This document shows, piece by piece, positions 17,513 to 28,592 of a DNA stretch of 64,000 nt (positions are counted from its first letter, which is position 1; each line of letters begins with the position of its first letter). A model generated the notes under the pieces. That model searched no databases. It had not been told where the DNA came from and saw only the letters and a program-made list of their open reading frames with translations. Made by a program: the position numbers and the translations under genes. The DNA comes from Fen-1245 sp963835535 (GTDB lineage Bacteria; Gemmatimonadota; Gemmatimonadetes; Gemmatimonadales; JACORV01): assembly GCA_963835535.1 (NCBI GenBank), contig CAWIFL010000002.1, forward strand, positions 1 to 64,000, read 5' to 3'.

Positions 17513-17580
17513 TTCCTCTGTCCGTGCGTCCCTAGCCACCCGATATCTCTCACCCATCACGCCTCAGCGGCGAGGTGCGC

Positions 17581-18252
17581 GTGGCCCTGGTCGTGCTTCA
17601 GAACCTGACGAAGTCCTTCTCCCGCGACAGCCAGCCCATCGTGGTGTTCGACGCGTTGAACCTCGAGTTCGGGGAGGGGAGCTTCACCGCGCTGATGGGC
17701 CCGTCCGGAAGCGGCAAGTCCACCCTCCTCAACCTGATTGCGGGACTCGACCGGCCGACCGCCGGGACGGTGACCGTAGGCGACGCGGTCGTGAGCAGCA
17801 TGAGCCTGGGTGAGCTGGCCGCGTGGCGGTCGCGGCACGTGGGATTCGTGTTCCAGTCCTACAACCTGCTGCCGGTCCTGACCGCCTCTCAGAACGTCGA
17901 GCTGCCGCTGCTGCTGACGCGGCTCTCGAAGGCGGACCGGGCGGAGCACGTGCGGACGGTGCTCGAGGTGGTGGGGCTCACCGACCGCGCGGAGCACTAC
18001 CCGCGGCAGCTCTCGGGCGGGCAGGAGCAGCGGGTGGCGATCGCGCGCGCGATCGTCTCGGATCCGACGATCATCCTGCTCGACGAGCCGACGGGCCAGC
18101 TCGACGCGAAGTCCGCCGCCGAGGTGCTCGCGCTGCTGCAGCGGCTCAACCGGGAGTTCAAGAAGACGATCGTCATGGTGACGCACGACCCGCACGCGGC
18201 CGCGGCCGCCGGGAAGGTGCTGCACCTCGATAAGGGAGTGCTGACGGCGTGA
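17581..18252 (+). CDS. ABC transporter ATP-binding protein (MacB/LolD type)
   Basis: A 223-residue ATPase energising the permeases encoded downstream. It has Walker A GPSGSGKS, Q-loop VFQSYN, the signature LSGGQEQR, Walker B IILLDEP and the switch His in VMVTHD, with spacing typical of the MacB/LolD subfamily. GTG 17581 is preferred over GTG 17575 because GAGG (17572-17575) then sits five bases away. The start is 68 bases after the adaptor gene, and the stop overlaps the first permease by GTGA. Likely cargo is a lipoprotein, peptide or small molecule; it cannot be inferred. Confidence 0.92.
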   Translation: MALVVLQNLTKSFSRDSQPIVVFDALNLEFGEGSFTALMGPSGSGKSTLLNLIAGLDRPTAGTVTVGDAVVSSMSLGELAAWRSRHVGFVFQSYNLLPVLTASQNVELPLLLTRLSKADRAEHVRTVLEVVGLTDRAEHYPRQLSGGQEQRVAIARAIVSDPTIILLDEPTGQLDAKSAAEVLALLQRLNREFKKTIVMVTHDPHAAAAAGKVLHLDKGVLTA

Positions 18253-19394
18253 AGTTCCTGCCCCTGGTCTGGGCGAACCTCATGCGGCACAAGCGGCGCA
18301 CCGTCCTGACGACCGCGAGTGTGGCGCTGGCGCTCTTCCTGTTCGCCTCGCTCCGCTCGGTGGTGACGACGCTGCGGGCGACCGGTGACGTCGGGAGCGA
18401 ATCGCGGATGATCGTCCAGAGCGCCAAGGCGATCGTCTTCTTCCTGCCGCAGAGCTACCGGGAGCGGCTCCTGGCGGTGCCCGGCGTGCAGGCCGTGACC
18501 TGGGCCGACTGGTTCGGCGGCGTGTATCGGGATCCCAAGGACTTCTTCCCGCAGTTCGCCGTCGATCCCGAATCGTACCTCGACATGTACGCGGGCGATT
18601 ACTCGCTCCCGGCGGACCAGCGCGCCGCGTTCATCAGGGAGCGCACGGCCTGCATCGTCGGCAAGCGTCTGATGGACAAGTACGGCTGGCGCCTCGGACA
18701 GGACGTCACGTTGCGCGGCACCATCTTCCAGGGCGATTGGACGCTCACCATCCGGGGCGTGTACCGGGAGATCGACCCGATCTTCAGCGAGGACGCGCTC
18801 CTCCTCCATTACGACATGGTGTACGAGCACTTCCCGCGATGGGTGTCGCCCGGCTGGTACGTCCTCAAGCTGAAGGACCCGTCCCTCGCGCCCCAGGTGG
18901 CGTCGTTCACGGACTCGATCTTCAAGAACTCGAGCGATCCGACCAAGACCGGCACCGAGCGCGCGTTCAACGCGGGCTTCGTCACGATGTGGGGCAACGT
19001 CAGCTTCCTCATGGACAGCATCGGGATGGCCGTCGTCTTCGCGATCCTGCTGGTCGCTGCGAACTCCATGATGCTCTCGGCGCGTGAGCGGATCAGCGAG
19101 GTCGGCGTCCTGAAGACCGTCGGATTCGGCGACTGGCTCCTCTTCCGCCTGGTGATGGTCGAGGCGGGCGCGATCGCGCTGGGAGGCGCGATCCTGGGAC
19201 TGGGCGCCGCCAAAGCGCTGTTCCGACCGACCGGCTTCAGCGCGATGGGGTTCCTGCCCGGCTTCGACGTCACGGTCGGGACGCTCGTCCTCGGATTAGG
19301 CATCGCGGTGCTGCTGGCGCTGGCCAGCGGCTTGGTGCCCGCGCTGAACGCCGCGCGGCTCAACGCGGTACAGGCGCTCAGGCACGTCGAGTGA
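18249..19394 (+). CDS. ABC transporter permease, FtsX/MacB type (first)
   Basis: A 381-residue inner-membrane permease. TM1 (about 20-40) is followed by a large periplasmic MacB-PCD-like domain (about 45-255) and three C-terminal helices (about 262-285, 310-335, 340-365) carrying the FtsX-like motif SARERISEVGVLKTVGF. The C-terminus PALNAARLNAVQALRHVE is typical. The GTG start overlaps the ATPase stop and the stop overlaps the next permease start (GTGA in both cases), so all three are translationally coupled. Two distinct permease genes suggest a heterodimeric transporter rather than a MacB homodimer. Confidence 0.9.
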   Translation: MKFLPLVWANLMRHKRRTVLTTASVALALFLFASLRSVVTTLRATGDVGSESRMIVQSAKAIVFFLPQSYRERLLAVPGVQAVTWADWFGGVYRDPKDFFPQFAVDPESYLDMYAGDYSLPADQRAAFIRERTACIVGKRLMDKYGWRLGQDVTLRGTIFQGDWTLTIRGVYREIDPIFSEDALLLHYDMVYEHFPRWVSPGWYVLKLKDPSLAPQVASFTDSIFKNSSDPTKTGTERAFNAGFVTMWGNVSFLMDSIGMAVVFAILLVAANSMMLSARERISEVGVLKTVGFGDWLLFRLVMVEAGAIALGGAILGLGAAKALFRPTGFSAMGFLPGFDVTVGTLVLGLGIAVLLALASGLVPALNAARLNAVQALRHVE

Positions 19395-20551
19395 AGATCC
19401 CCCTCATCTACAACGTCCGCAGCCTGCTCCGGCGTCCGGTGTCGAGCGCGATGACGGCGCTCGGCGTGGCGCTGGTGGTCGGCGTGTTCATCGCGATGCT
19501 GGCGCTGGCCAACGGCTTCAAGATGGCGCTGATCAGGACCGGGTCGCCGGATAACGTGCTGGTGTTGCGGAAGGGAGCGGACTCGGAGCTGGCGAGCGGC
19601 ATCGGGCGCGACAACGCCGCGATCATCGGCGCGCTCCCGGAGATCGCGACCGGCGCCGATGGGCGTCCCCTGGTGAGCCCCGAGGTCTTCGTGCCGGTGA
19701 ACCTCGAGGCTGCGGGGGGCGGCGGCGACCGGCTGGTGGTCGCGCGCGGCGTCACGGCGCAGGCGTTCGAGGTTCGGCACAACATCCGGATCGTGGCGGG
19801 GCGGCCGTTCGCCCCGGGGCGCGACGAGGTGGTCATCGGAACCGCGATCGCGTCCCTGCTGGCGCACAGCGCCGTGGGCGACACCATCCGCTTCGGCGGA
19901 CGTGGCTGGCTGGTGGCGGGTCACTTCAGCAGCGGGGGCTCCGCCTTCGAATCCGAGGTCTGGGGAGAGAACGAGCAGCTGATGCCGGTGCTGCGCGGCG
20001 AGGTCTACCAGGTGGTGGCGTTCCGGCTCAAGAACCCCAGCCAATTCGATCAGACCAGACAGATTCTGGAAGGCGACCCGCGGCTCCAGGTGGATGCCCA
20101 CCGGGAGTCGGAGTTCTACGCCTCGCAGTCCGCCGTCCTGCGGATCATCCTCAACTTCCTCGCCGTCTTCATCACCGGCATCATGGCCATCGGCGCCGTG
20201 TTCGGCGCGGTCAACACGATGTATGCGGCCGTCGCGTCGCGCACCGACGAGATCGCCGTGCTGTTGACCCTGGGTTTCCCGCCCCGCAGCGTCCTCGCGT
20301 CCTTCCTCGCCGAGGCGGCATTCCTCGGGCTCGTGGGCGGCGCCCTGGGGTGCCTGGTCGCCCTCCCGATCAATGGCATCGTGACCAGCACGACCAACTG
20401 GTCGTCGTTCAGCCAGCTGGCGTTCCAGTTCATGGTCACGCCCCGGATCCTGCTGGAGGGCCTGGTCTTCTCCCTCGTGATGGGCGTGCTGGGCGGGTTC
20501 TTCCCGGCGCGCCGCGCCGCGCGCATGCCGGTGATCGAAGCAATCCGGTAG
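19391..20551 (+). CDS. ABC transporter permease, FtsX/MacB type (second)
   Basis: A 386-residue permease paralogous to the preceding one. TM1 is at about 18-40; the periplasmic domain (about 45-255) contains Gly-rich loops and DEVVIGTAIA; three helices at about 262-290, 305-335 and 345-375 hold the FtsX motif VASRTDEIAVLLTLGFP and end with FPARRAARMPVIEAIR. It completes the four-gene export operon. The downstream 52 bases contain a small GTGAGA/TCTCAC inverted repeat shared with the region before rsmH, which may also act as terminator between this gene and the convergent phzF-like gene. Confidence 0.9.
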   Translation: MKIPLIYNVRSLLRRPVSSAMTALGVALVVGVFIAMLALANGFKMALIRTGSPDNVLVLRKGADSELASGIGRDNAAIIGALPEIATGADGRPLVSPEVFVPVNLEAAGGGGDRLVVARGVTAQAFEVRHNIRIVAGRPFAPGRDEVVIGTAIASLLAHSAVGDTIRFGGRGWLVAGHFSSGGSAFESEVWGENEQLMPVLRGEVYQVVAFRLKNPSQFDQTRQILEGDPRLQVDAHRESEFYASQSAVLRIILNFLAVFITGIMAIGAVFGAVNTMYAAVASRTDEIAVLLTLGFPPRSVLASFLAEAAFLGLVGGALGCLVALPINGIVTSTTNWSSFSQLAFQFMVTPRILLEGLVFSLVMGVLGGFFPARRAARMPVIEAIR

Positions 20552-20565
20552 CAGCGACGCGAGAT

Positions 20566-20607
20566 GTGAGAAGGCAAACCTCTCACTTCCCGGGCATCAC
20601 GTCTCAC
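20566..20607. repeat. GTGAGA/TCTCAC inverted repeat at convergent gene ends
   Basis: GTGAGAAGG (20566-20574) pairs with CCTCTCAC (20579-20586) around a CAAA loop with one bulged A, and a further TCTCAC lies at 20602-20607 overlapping the stop codon of the phzF-like gene. The units and their orientation match the large array at 53265-53425. It sits between two convergent genes and may function as a terminator hairpin. Confidence 0.6.
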
Positions 20608-21392
20608 AGCAATTCGCCTTTCCACACCGTCACCGCTTGCCCCCCGAGCATGACCCGATCGCCCCTGACGCCGACCTTCACGACGCCGCCGCGAGCCGAG
20701 GCCTGGTAGGCGAGGAAGTCGTTCTTGCCGAGGCGATCCTTCCAGTAGGGCCCCAGCACGCAGTGCGCCGAGCCGGTGACCGGATCCTCCGGGACCCCGA
20801 CCTTGGGCGCGAAGAAGCGGGAGACGAAGTCGAACCCGGCCGACGTCGCGCGGGCGGTCACGATCACGCCGCGGTAGGGCAGGGCGGCGAGGGCGCCGAT
20901 GTCCGGCTTCAGCTGCTCCACCGCCTCCTGCGAGGCCAGCTCGGCGAGAGCGTCGAACTGGCTGACGCCGAACGCCACCGGCGTCGCGCCGAGCGCGCGG
21001 GCGAGAGCGGGCGGCGCGGCGGCATCGGTCGCGGGCTTGGCGGGGAAGTCGAGCCCGATCCACCGCCCGTTCTGCATCGCCAGGAGCCGGCCGCTCCTGG
21101 TCTCGAAGGCGAGCGGCTCTCCCGCGGCCGCGGCGCCGCTCTCCCAGAGCCAGTGCGCGCTCGCGAGCGTCGCGTGGCCGCACAGCGCGACCTCGGCCCC
21201 CGGCGTGAACCAGCGCAGGCGGTACGCCTCGCCCTCGCGCACCAGGAACGCCGTCTCGGAGAGGTTCATCTCCCTGGCGACGCTCTGCATCCACGTTTCG
21301 TCGGCCGGCTTGGGCAGCAGGCAGACCGCCGCGGGGTTTCCCGCGAACGGTTTGTCGGTGAACGCATCCACGACCACGATGGGCTGGCTCAT
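20604..21392 (-). CDS. PhzF family isomerase/epimerase
   Basis: A 262-residue PhzF-fold (diaminopimelate epimerase-like) enzyme. The conserved catalytic Glu46 is in NLSETAFL, after the opening VDAFTDKPFAGNPAAV; the second half has RFFAPKVGVPEDPVTGSAHC, a family signature. PhzF proteins catalyse proton shifts on small substrates, and most housekeeping members have no known substrate; there is no phenazine cluster here. The start at 21392 is fixed by homology. A TATTCT box (21403-21398) lies five bases upstream without a Shine-Dalgarno. The stop codon overlaps a GTGAGA-type repeat. It is divergent from tilS. Confidence 0.88.
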   Translation of the reverse strand: MSQPIVVVDAFTDKPFAGNPAAVCLLPKPADETWMQSVAREMNLSETAFLVREGEAYRLRWFTPGAEVALCGHATLASAHWLWESGAAAAGEPLAFETRSGRLLAMQNGRWIGLDFPAKPATDAAAPPALARALGATPVAFGVSQFDALAELASQEAVEQLKPDIGALAALPYRGVIVTARATSAGFDFVSRFFAPKVGVPEDPVTGSAHCVLGPYWKDRLGKNDFLAYQASARGGVVKVGVRGDRVMLGGQAVTVWKGELL

Positions 21393-21438
21393 GCGGGAGA
21401 ATATTGCCGCAGACCAGTCGCGAGGCCACCTTTCGCGC

Positions 21439-22779
21439 ATGGCGGACGCGCCGCTCCTGGAGCGCCTGCGGGCCCATCTGGCCGCGTCCCGGCTCTTCGC
21501 CGAGCCGGCTCTCGCCGTGCTCGCCGTGTCCGGGGGCGGCGACTCGCTGGCGCTGCTCGATCTCTTCGCCGTGCTCGCGCCCGAGCTGGGGCTGAGCCTC
21601 CTCGTCGCGCACGCCGACCACGGCATCCTGCCGGGGAGCGCCGACGTGGCGCGCCGCGTGTCCGCGCTCGCGCGGGAGCGCTACGCCCTGGAGAGCGTGA
21701 CGGCGGCGCTGTCACTTGGGCCCGCGGCGAGCGAGACCCGCGCGCGACTGGCGCGCTACCGCTTCCTCCGCGCCGTGCAGGCCGAACGCCGGGCCCGCTA
21801 TCTGGTCACCGCGCACCACGCCGACGACCAGGTCGAGACGGTGCTGCTCAGGGTGCTGCGCGGCTCGGGGCCCGCCGGCCTCAAGGGCATCGAGGCGGTG
21901 GGCGCGCGGGGCCTGGTCCGGCCGCTGCTCCCGTTCCGCCACGCGGAGCTGGTGGCGCACGCCGAGGGCGCAGGGCTGGAGATCTTCCACGATCCCTCGA
22001 ACGCCGACCCGCGGCACACGCGGGCCTGGATCCGGTCGGTGCTGCGCCCGGCGCTCGAGGAGCGATTCGGCGGCAAGGCGGGCGCCGCGCTGCTGGGCGT
22101 GGCCGCGCATGCCGCGCGGGACCTCGACGCGTGGGACGCCGTGCTGGACCGCCTGCCGGGGCTCGATCTGACGGTATCGGAAGGGCGCTTCGAGGTTGCT
22201 CGGTCGGTCCTGCGGGGCTATGATAACGTGTTGGCCGGACGCGTGTTGCGTGCGGCGGCGCGGCGCGCGCAGTTGCGGCTGACGCCCGCGGAGGCGGCGC
22301 GTCTGGCGCGCTTCGCGTCGGGCGCCGCGAGCGGCCGTCGGCTGCTGCTCGCCGATGGCGTGGCGTCGGAGGCGGCGTTCGACCGCCTGGTGGTGACGCG
22401 CCACGCGTCGGTGCCCGCGGCGCGGGCGCTGGACGCCGCGGTCGGCGAGGTGGCGTTCGGGCGGGTGGTACTGGCGTGGCGCCGCGAGAACGCCCCGGCC
22501 GACGTGCCGCGCGGCGGCTGGACGACCTGGCTGGAGACCGGATCGCTCGGCGTGCGCGTCAGCAGGCCCGGCGACCGGGTCCTGCCGGTGGGCGGCGTCG
22601 GGCGCAGGCGAGTGTCGCGGCTCTTGATGGAGGCGCGGGTGCCGCGCTCGGAGCGGGCGGCGTATCCCGTGGTGACGAGCGGCGGCGAGGTGGCGTGGCT
22701 GCCGGGAGTTTGCCGGGCCCAGACGCGGATCCCGAGGCCCGGGGCGGAAGCGGTGAGGATCGATGCACGAGCTGGCTGA
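21439..22779 (+). CDS. tilS: tRNA(Ile)-lysidine synthase
   Basis: Converts C34 of tRNA-Ile(CAU) to lysidine with ATP and lysine, changing both amino acid identity and codon reading from AUG to AUA; it is essential. The 446-residue protein has the N-type PP-loop SGGGDS (31-36), a core helix block with HHADDQVET, and HDPSNAD in the substrate-binding part, followed by a divergent C-terminal domain. ATG 21439 is 46 bases from the divergent PhzF gene. Its 3' end overlaps hpt by 17 bases; tilS-hpt-ftsH is a widely conserved gene order. Confidence 0.93.
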   Translation: MADAPLLERLRAHLAASRLFAEPALAVLAVSGGGDSLALLDLFAVLAPELGLSLLVAHADHGILPGSADVARRVSALARERYALESVTAALSLGPAASETRARLARYRFLRAVQAERRARYLVTAHHADDQVETVLLRVLRGSGPAGLKGIEAVGARGLVRPLLPFRHAELVAHAEGAGLEIFHDPSNADPRHTRAWIRSVLRPALEERFGGKAGAALLGVAAHAARDLDAWDAVLDRLPGLDLTVSEGRFEVARSVLRGYDNVLAGRVLRAAARRAQLRLTPAEAARLARFASGAASGRRLLLADGVASEAAFDRLVVTRHASVPAARALDAAVGEVAFGRVVLAWRRENAPADVPRGGWTTWLETGSLGVRVSRPGDRVLPVGGVGRRRVSRLLMEARVPRSERAAYPVVTSGGEVAWLPGVCRAQTRIPRPGAEAVRIDARAG

Positions 22780-23320
22780 CGTCGCGAAAGTCATGGGTGG
22801 CCGGGTGATCCGGCGCGTGGTCTTCGACGCGGACACGATCGAGGATCGCGTCCGCGAGATGGGCCGCGAGATCACGGACGCGTACCCGGACGGCGATCTG
22901 CTCGTGCTCGGGCTGCTCAAGGGGAGCTTCATCTTCCTCGGCGACCTGGTGCGGGAGATCCAGCGGCCGATCCAGATCGACTTCCTGGTCGCGTCCTCGT
23001 ACGGCAACGCGACCGTTTCCAGCGGCGAGGTGCGCCTCGTCTACGACCCCGAAACGCGGCTCGACGGGAAACATATTCTGCTCGTCGAGGATATCATTGA
23101 CAGCGGGCGCACGCTGAACCGCATGGTCGAGGTGCTCGGGGCGCGCAACCCGAAGAGCCTGGAGCTGTGCGCCCTGCTCGACAAGCACATCGCGCCCGAC
23201 TTGAAGCTGAAGGCGAAGTTCCTGGGATTCGACGCGCCGAAGGAGTTCCTCGTGGGGTACGGGCTGGACCACGCCGAGGACTTCCGGCATTTGCCGTTCA
23301 TCGCCAGCCTGGCCGAGTGA
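22763..23320 (+). CDS. hpt: Hypoxanthine phosphoribosyltransferase
   Basis: Salvages hypoxanthine and guanine to IMP and GMP using PRPP. The 185-residue protein has the flexible-loop region VASSYGN (76-82), the PRPP-binding motif VEDIIDSGRT (108-117) and the C-terminal base-binding segment FLVGYGLDHAEDFRHLP, where Asp contacts substrate. The ATG at 22763 lies inside the 3' end of tilS and is preceded by GAGG. The next gene, ftsH, starts seven bases after its stop, as in many bacteria. Confidence 0.95.
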   Translation: MHELADVAKVMGGRVIRRVVFDADTIEDRVREMGREITDAYPDGDLLVLGLLKGSFIFLGDLVREIQRPIQIDFLVASSYGNATVSSGEVRLVYDPETRLDGKHILLVEDIIDSGRTLNRMVEVLGARNPKSLELCALLDKHIAPDLKLKAKFLGFDAPKEFLVGYGLDHAEDFRHLPFIASLAE

Positions 23321-23326
23321 AGCTCG

Positions 23327-25299
<1,973 letters not shown>

Positions 25300-25303
<4 letters not shown>

Positions 25304-26463
25304 GAGTGACGGCGCTCGCCGGGGAGGTGCCGGCGGCGCTGGCATCCGCGCTCACGGCGCGGGGACTCGATCCGGTCCGCGCCGAGGCGCTGGCCACCGG
25401 GGGCGCGCAGGTGGCCCTGCTCCTCGAGCCGCTGGACGACGCCGACGCGATGCCGCTGATGCGCGAAGCCGGCGTGGCCGGCGTGGACTGCCACACGGGC
25501 GACGGGTGGGCGGTGGTGGTCGGCACGCTCGCGCGGCTGGGCGGACTCGCGCGCGGCGGCGGCCCGTCGCGCCTCCCCGAACGCCTCAGCGCCGAGCTGG
25601 GGCGTTTTCTTTCGGACCGGCAGGAGCGGCCCGAGGCGTGGCGCACGGCGCGCCGCAGCATCCCGCTCGCCCGCTCGTGCCTGGTCGGCATCCTCAACGT
25701 GACGCCGGATTCGTTCAGCGACGGGGGCCGGCACTTCGCGCCGGCCGACGCGCTGGCCGGAGCGCGCGCGATGCGGGAGGCCGGCGCCGCGGTCCTGGAC
25801 GTCGGCGGCGAGTCCACCCGTCCGCTCGCCGCGACGCCGGACGAGGCCGAGGAGCTGCGCCGCGTGATCCCGGTGGTGCGCGCGCTGGCCGCCGAGATCG
25901 CGCTCCCGATCAGCGTCGACACGCGCCGCAGCCGCGTCGCGGAGGCGGCGCTCGCGGCCGGGGCGGAGATCGTCAACGACGTGTCGGCTCTGACGCACGA
26001 CCCGCGGATGGCGGGCGTGGTGCGGGACGCGGGCGCCGGCGTGGTCCTCATGCACATGCGCGGCGATCCGGGCACGATGGACGCGCACGCGACGTACCGC
26101 GACGTCGCGACCGAGGTGGCGGCGGAGCTGGCCGAGCGGCGCGACCGGGCGCTGGAGGCGGGGATCGCGCGCGACGCGATCGTGCTCGATCCCGGCCTCG
26201 GGTTCGCCAAGACCCCGGAGCAGAACTTCGCCGTGCTCGACCGGCTGGCGAGCGTCACCGCGCTGGGCCACCCCGTGATGGTGGGTCCGTCGCGCAAGCG
26301 TTTCCTCGGCGCGGTCACCGGCGCGCCGGTGGACCGGCGCGACGGCGGGACCGCCGCCGCCTGCGTGGCCGCGCGCATCCGCGGGGCCCGGCTGTTCCGC
26401 GTGCACGACGTGGCGTCCGCGGCCGAAGCGCTGGCCGTGGCCGACGCGATGCTCGGAGCCTAG
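25300..26463 (+). CDS. folP: Dihydropteroate synthase with N-terminal extension
   Basis: Condenses para-aminobenzoate with 6-hydroxymethyl-dihydropterin diphosphate in folate synthesis. The catalytic TIM barrel begins at about residue 128 (LNVTPDSFSDGG, 132-143) and includes DVGGESTRP, SVDTRR, NDVSAL, DPGLGFAKT and GPSRKRFLG. At 387 residues it is about 110 longer than the usual enzyme: the first 125 residues form a separate domain seen in some other bacterial lineages, with no assigned function. The GTG start at 25300 overlaps the FtsH stop (GTGA), and nothing between 25300 and the core contains a better start. cdaA follows 16 bases downstream. Confidence 0.93.
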
Positions 26464-26479
26464 GGAGGGCGCGGGGCCG

Positions 26480-27286
26480 ATGGAGGAGCGGTTCTTCCCG
26501 CTGGTGCCGCACTGGCGCGACGTGATCGAGATCCTGATCGTCGCGTACGTCATCTACCGCGCGCTGCTCCTGCTGGTCGGCACGCGGGCGCTCCACATCC
26601 TCCTGGGGCTGGTCCTGCTCGGCGCGACCTATCTCCTCGCGGTCCTGCTCAAGTTCACGATGATCTCGTACCTGCTGGGCCTGTTGTTCAGCAACGCGGC
26701 CCTGGTCCTGCTGATCGCCCTCCTGATCCTCTTCCAGCCCGAGCTGCGCTCCTGGCTCGCCCGGCTGGGCCAGTCCCGCGTGATGCGCTTCTTCTACCGC
26801 GGCGAGGCGCACCAGGTGGCGGAAGAGATCGCCGAGGCGGCCGACCGGCTGAGCCGCGCGGGCACCGGCGCCATCATCGCGGTGGAAGGGGAGGTGGGGC
26901 TCGGGGACTACCTGGCGAGCGGCACACCGCTCTCCGCCAAGGTCTCCGCCGATCTCGTGACGACGATCTTCACGCCGTACTCGCCGCTCCACGATGGCGC
27001 GCTGATCGTGCGCGGCGACACCATCGTCGGGGCGGGGTGCATCCTGCCGCTCACCCAGTTCCCGGTGGACGACAAGGCGCTCGGCACGCGACACCGCGCC
27101 GCGCTGGGCCTCTCCGAGGAGACCGACGCCCTCGTCATCGTGATCTCGGAGGAAACGTCCGTGGTCTCGGTCGCGCGGCGCGGGGCCCTGGAGCGCGGCG
27201 TCGGCGTCGAGCGTCTGAAGGAGCTCCTGGCCGGCGGGCCGTTCGCGCGCCTGAGCCCCGTGGGCTTGAACGCGGTGCGGTCCTAG
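26480..27286 (+). CDS. cdaA: Diadenylate cyclase CdaA
   Basis: Synthesises cyclic di-AMP from two ATP molecules; the messenger controls osmolyte and potassium transport and wall homeostasis. The 268-residue protein has three N-terminal membrane helices (about 16-33, 38-57, 63-86) and a DisA_N catalytic domain with the DGA motif (172-174, in SPLHDGALIV) and GTRHRAA (202-208). This folP-cdaA adjacency is common. No CdaR-type YbbR regulator or glmM follows, unlike Firmicutes. A purine-rich GGGAGGG precedes the ATG. Confidence 0.94.
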   Translation: MEERFFPLVPHWRDVIEILIVAYVIYRALLLLVGTRALHILLGLVLLGATYLLAVLLKFTMISYLLGLLFSNAALVLLIALLILFQPELRSWLARLGQSRVMRFFYRGEAHQVAEEIAEAADRLSRAGTGAIIAVEGEVGLGDYLASGTPLSAKVSADLVTTIFTPYSPLHDGALIVRGDTIVGAGCILPLTQFPVDDKALGTRHRAALGLSEETDALVIVISEETSVVSVARRGALERGVGVERLKELLAGGPFARLSPVGLNAVRS

Positions 27287-27345
27287 ACGCCTCGCCGCGG
27301 CCTTCGGCTCCCGTCCCGCTTCCCGCAACTGTATTGTTAAAGGTT

Positions 27346-28017
27346 ATGGATCTGGCGGCCGTCCGCGGGCGCATCGCCGCTGCGGCGGCGCGTGCGGGCC
27401 GGCGGACCGACGACGTGACGATCATCGCCGTCACGAAGGGGCATCCGCTGGAGCGGGTGCGGGAGGCCGCCGGCGCGGGGCTCCTCGACGTCGGCGAGAG
27501 CCGGGTGCAGGAGGCCGCCGCCAAGCAGGCGGCCTGGCCGGACGCTCCGGTGCGCTGGCACCTGGTCGGCCACCTCCAGCGCAACAAGGCGCGGCTGGCC
27601 GCGGGGCGCTTCGCGCTGATCCACTCGCTCGACTCGCTCCGCCTCGCGGACGCGCTGGAAGCCGGGGCGGCGGCCGCGGGCGTGGTGCAGGACGTGCTGG
27701 TCGAGGTCAACGTGGCGCGCGAGCCGCAGAAGAGCGGCGTGATGCCGGAGGAAGCACCCGACCTCGTCGCGCGCGCGGCACGGCTTCCGCACCTCGTGGT
27801 GCGCGGGCTGATGACGCTGGCGCCGTACGACGCTCCCGCCGCCGTGCAGCACCGGGTGTTCGGGGAGTTGCGGGAACTGCGGGATCGGCTGGCGACTTCC
27901 GACTTGGAACTTGCCGTCTTGTCCATGGGCATGTCCGCGGATTTCGAGGCCGCGGTGGAAGAGGGAGCGACGATGGTGCGGTTGGGAACGATTCTGTTCG
28001 GGGAGCGTGTCTCATGA
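27346..28017 (+). CDS. YggS/PROSC family PLP-binding protein
   Basis: A 223-residue single-domain TIM-barrel protein that binds pyridoxal phosphate and buffers cellular vitamin B6 and amino-acid pools; it has no firm enzymatic activity. PLP Lys31 is in IIAVTKGHP, with family motifs GESRVQEAAAK, WHLVGHLQRNKA and LSMGMSADFEAAVEEGATMVRLGTILFG (pieces). A TATTGT box (27332-27337) lies eight bases before ATG 27346 and no usable Shine-Dalgarno is present, pointing to a leaderless start. The stop overlaps the start of divIVA, the classical yggS-divIVA arrangement. Confidence 0.93.
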   Translation: MDLAAVRGRIAAAAARAGRRTDDVTIIAVTKGHPLERVREAAGAGLLDVGESRVQEAAAKQAAWPDAPVRWHLVGHLQRNKARLAAGRFALIHSLDSLRLADALEAGAAAAGVVQDVLVEVNVAREPQKSGVMPEEAPDLVARAARLPHLVVRGLMTLAPYDAPAAVQHRVFGELRELRDRLATSDLELAVLSMGMSADFEAAVEEGATMVRLGTILFGERVS

Positions 28018-28592
28018 CCGACGATCCGTTTCGCCTCACGCCGTTGGACGTCCGCAAGCAGGAGTTCCGGACGACGATGCGCGGGTTCGACCGCGCGGAG
28101 GTCGACGACTTCCGCACGCGCGTCGGCGACGAGCTGGAGCGCGTGGTGCGCGAGCGCATCGCGCTCGAGGAGAAGGTGAAGACGCAGGAGGAGCAGCTCG
28201 CCACCTTCCGGGAGCGCGAGCGGGCGATGAACGACGCGCTGGTCGCGGCGCAGCAGCTCCGCGCCGAGACCCGCGAGCAGGCCGAGCGCGAGGCCCAGAT
28301 GATCGTGCGCGAGGCGGCGGCGGAGGCGGAGCGGCTGGTGGACCGGGCGCGCCGGGAGATCGAGCGGCTCGAGGCCTCGGCCGAGAACCTCGCGCGGCAG
28401 CACCACGCGTACCTCGCGGCGCTGCGCAGCCTGGTGGAGCGGCAGAAGGCGGAGCTGGACGCGCTGGCCGACGCTCAGCCCTCGCCGTTCGGCAAGGTCG
28501 CCGGGACGATCGCCCCCGCGGCCGCGCCGGATGTCCAGCGCGAGGCCCGCAAGTCGTCGCCGAAGTGGATCAAGTCGATCGTCGAGGAGTGA
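28014..28592 (+). CDS. divIVA: DivIVA family polar/septal scaffold protein
   Basis: A 192-residue coiled-coil protein that senses negatively curved membrane at poles and septa. The N-terminal lipid-binding domain has RLTPLDVRKQEFRTTMRGFDRAEVDDF (short pieces match the DivIVA consensus), followed by a long heptad-rich coiled coil (about 45-155, Glu/Arg/Ala) and a short basic tail (SSPKWIKSIVEE). The ATG overlaps the yggS-like stop (ATGA), and its own stop overlaps the nucleoside phosphorylase start (GTGA). A DivIVA-type polar marker in a genome that also has an Mgl polarity module is worth noting. Confidence 0.92.
   Translation: MTDDPFRLTPLDVRKQEFRTTMRGFDRAEVDDFRTRVGDELERVVRERIALEEKVKTQEEQLATFRERERAMNDALVAAQQLRAETREQAEREAQMIVREAAAEAERLVDRARREIERLEASAENLARQHHAYLAALRSLVERQKAELDALADAQPSPFGKVAGTIAPAAAPDVQREARKSSPKWIKSIVEE

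Noticed and set aside
17548..17566. Third full copy of the GTGAGA/TCTCAC repeat before the ABC ATPase
   Set aside because: Only one TCTCAC and a degenerate CATCAC/CCTCAG tail are present, too little to call a repeat feature.
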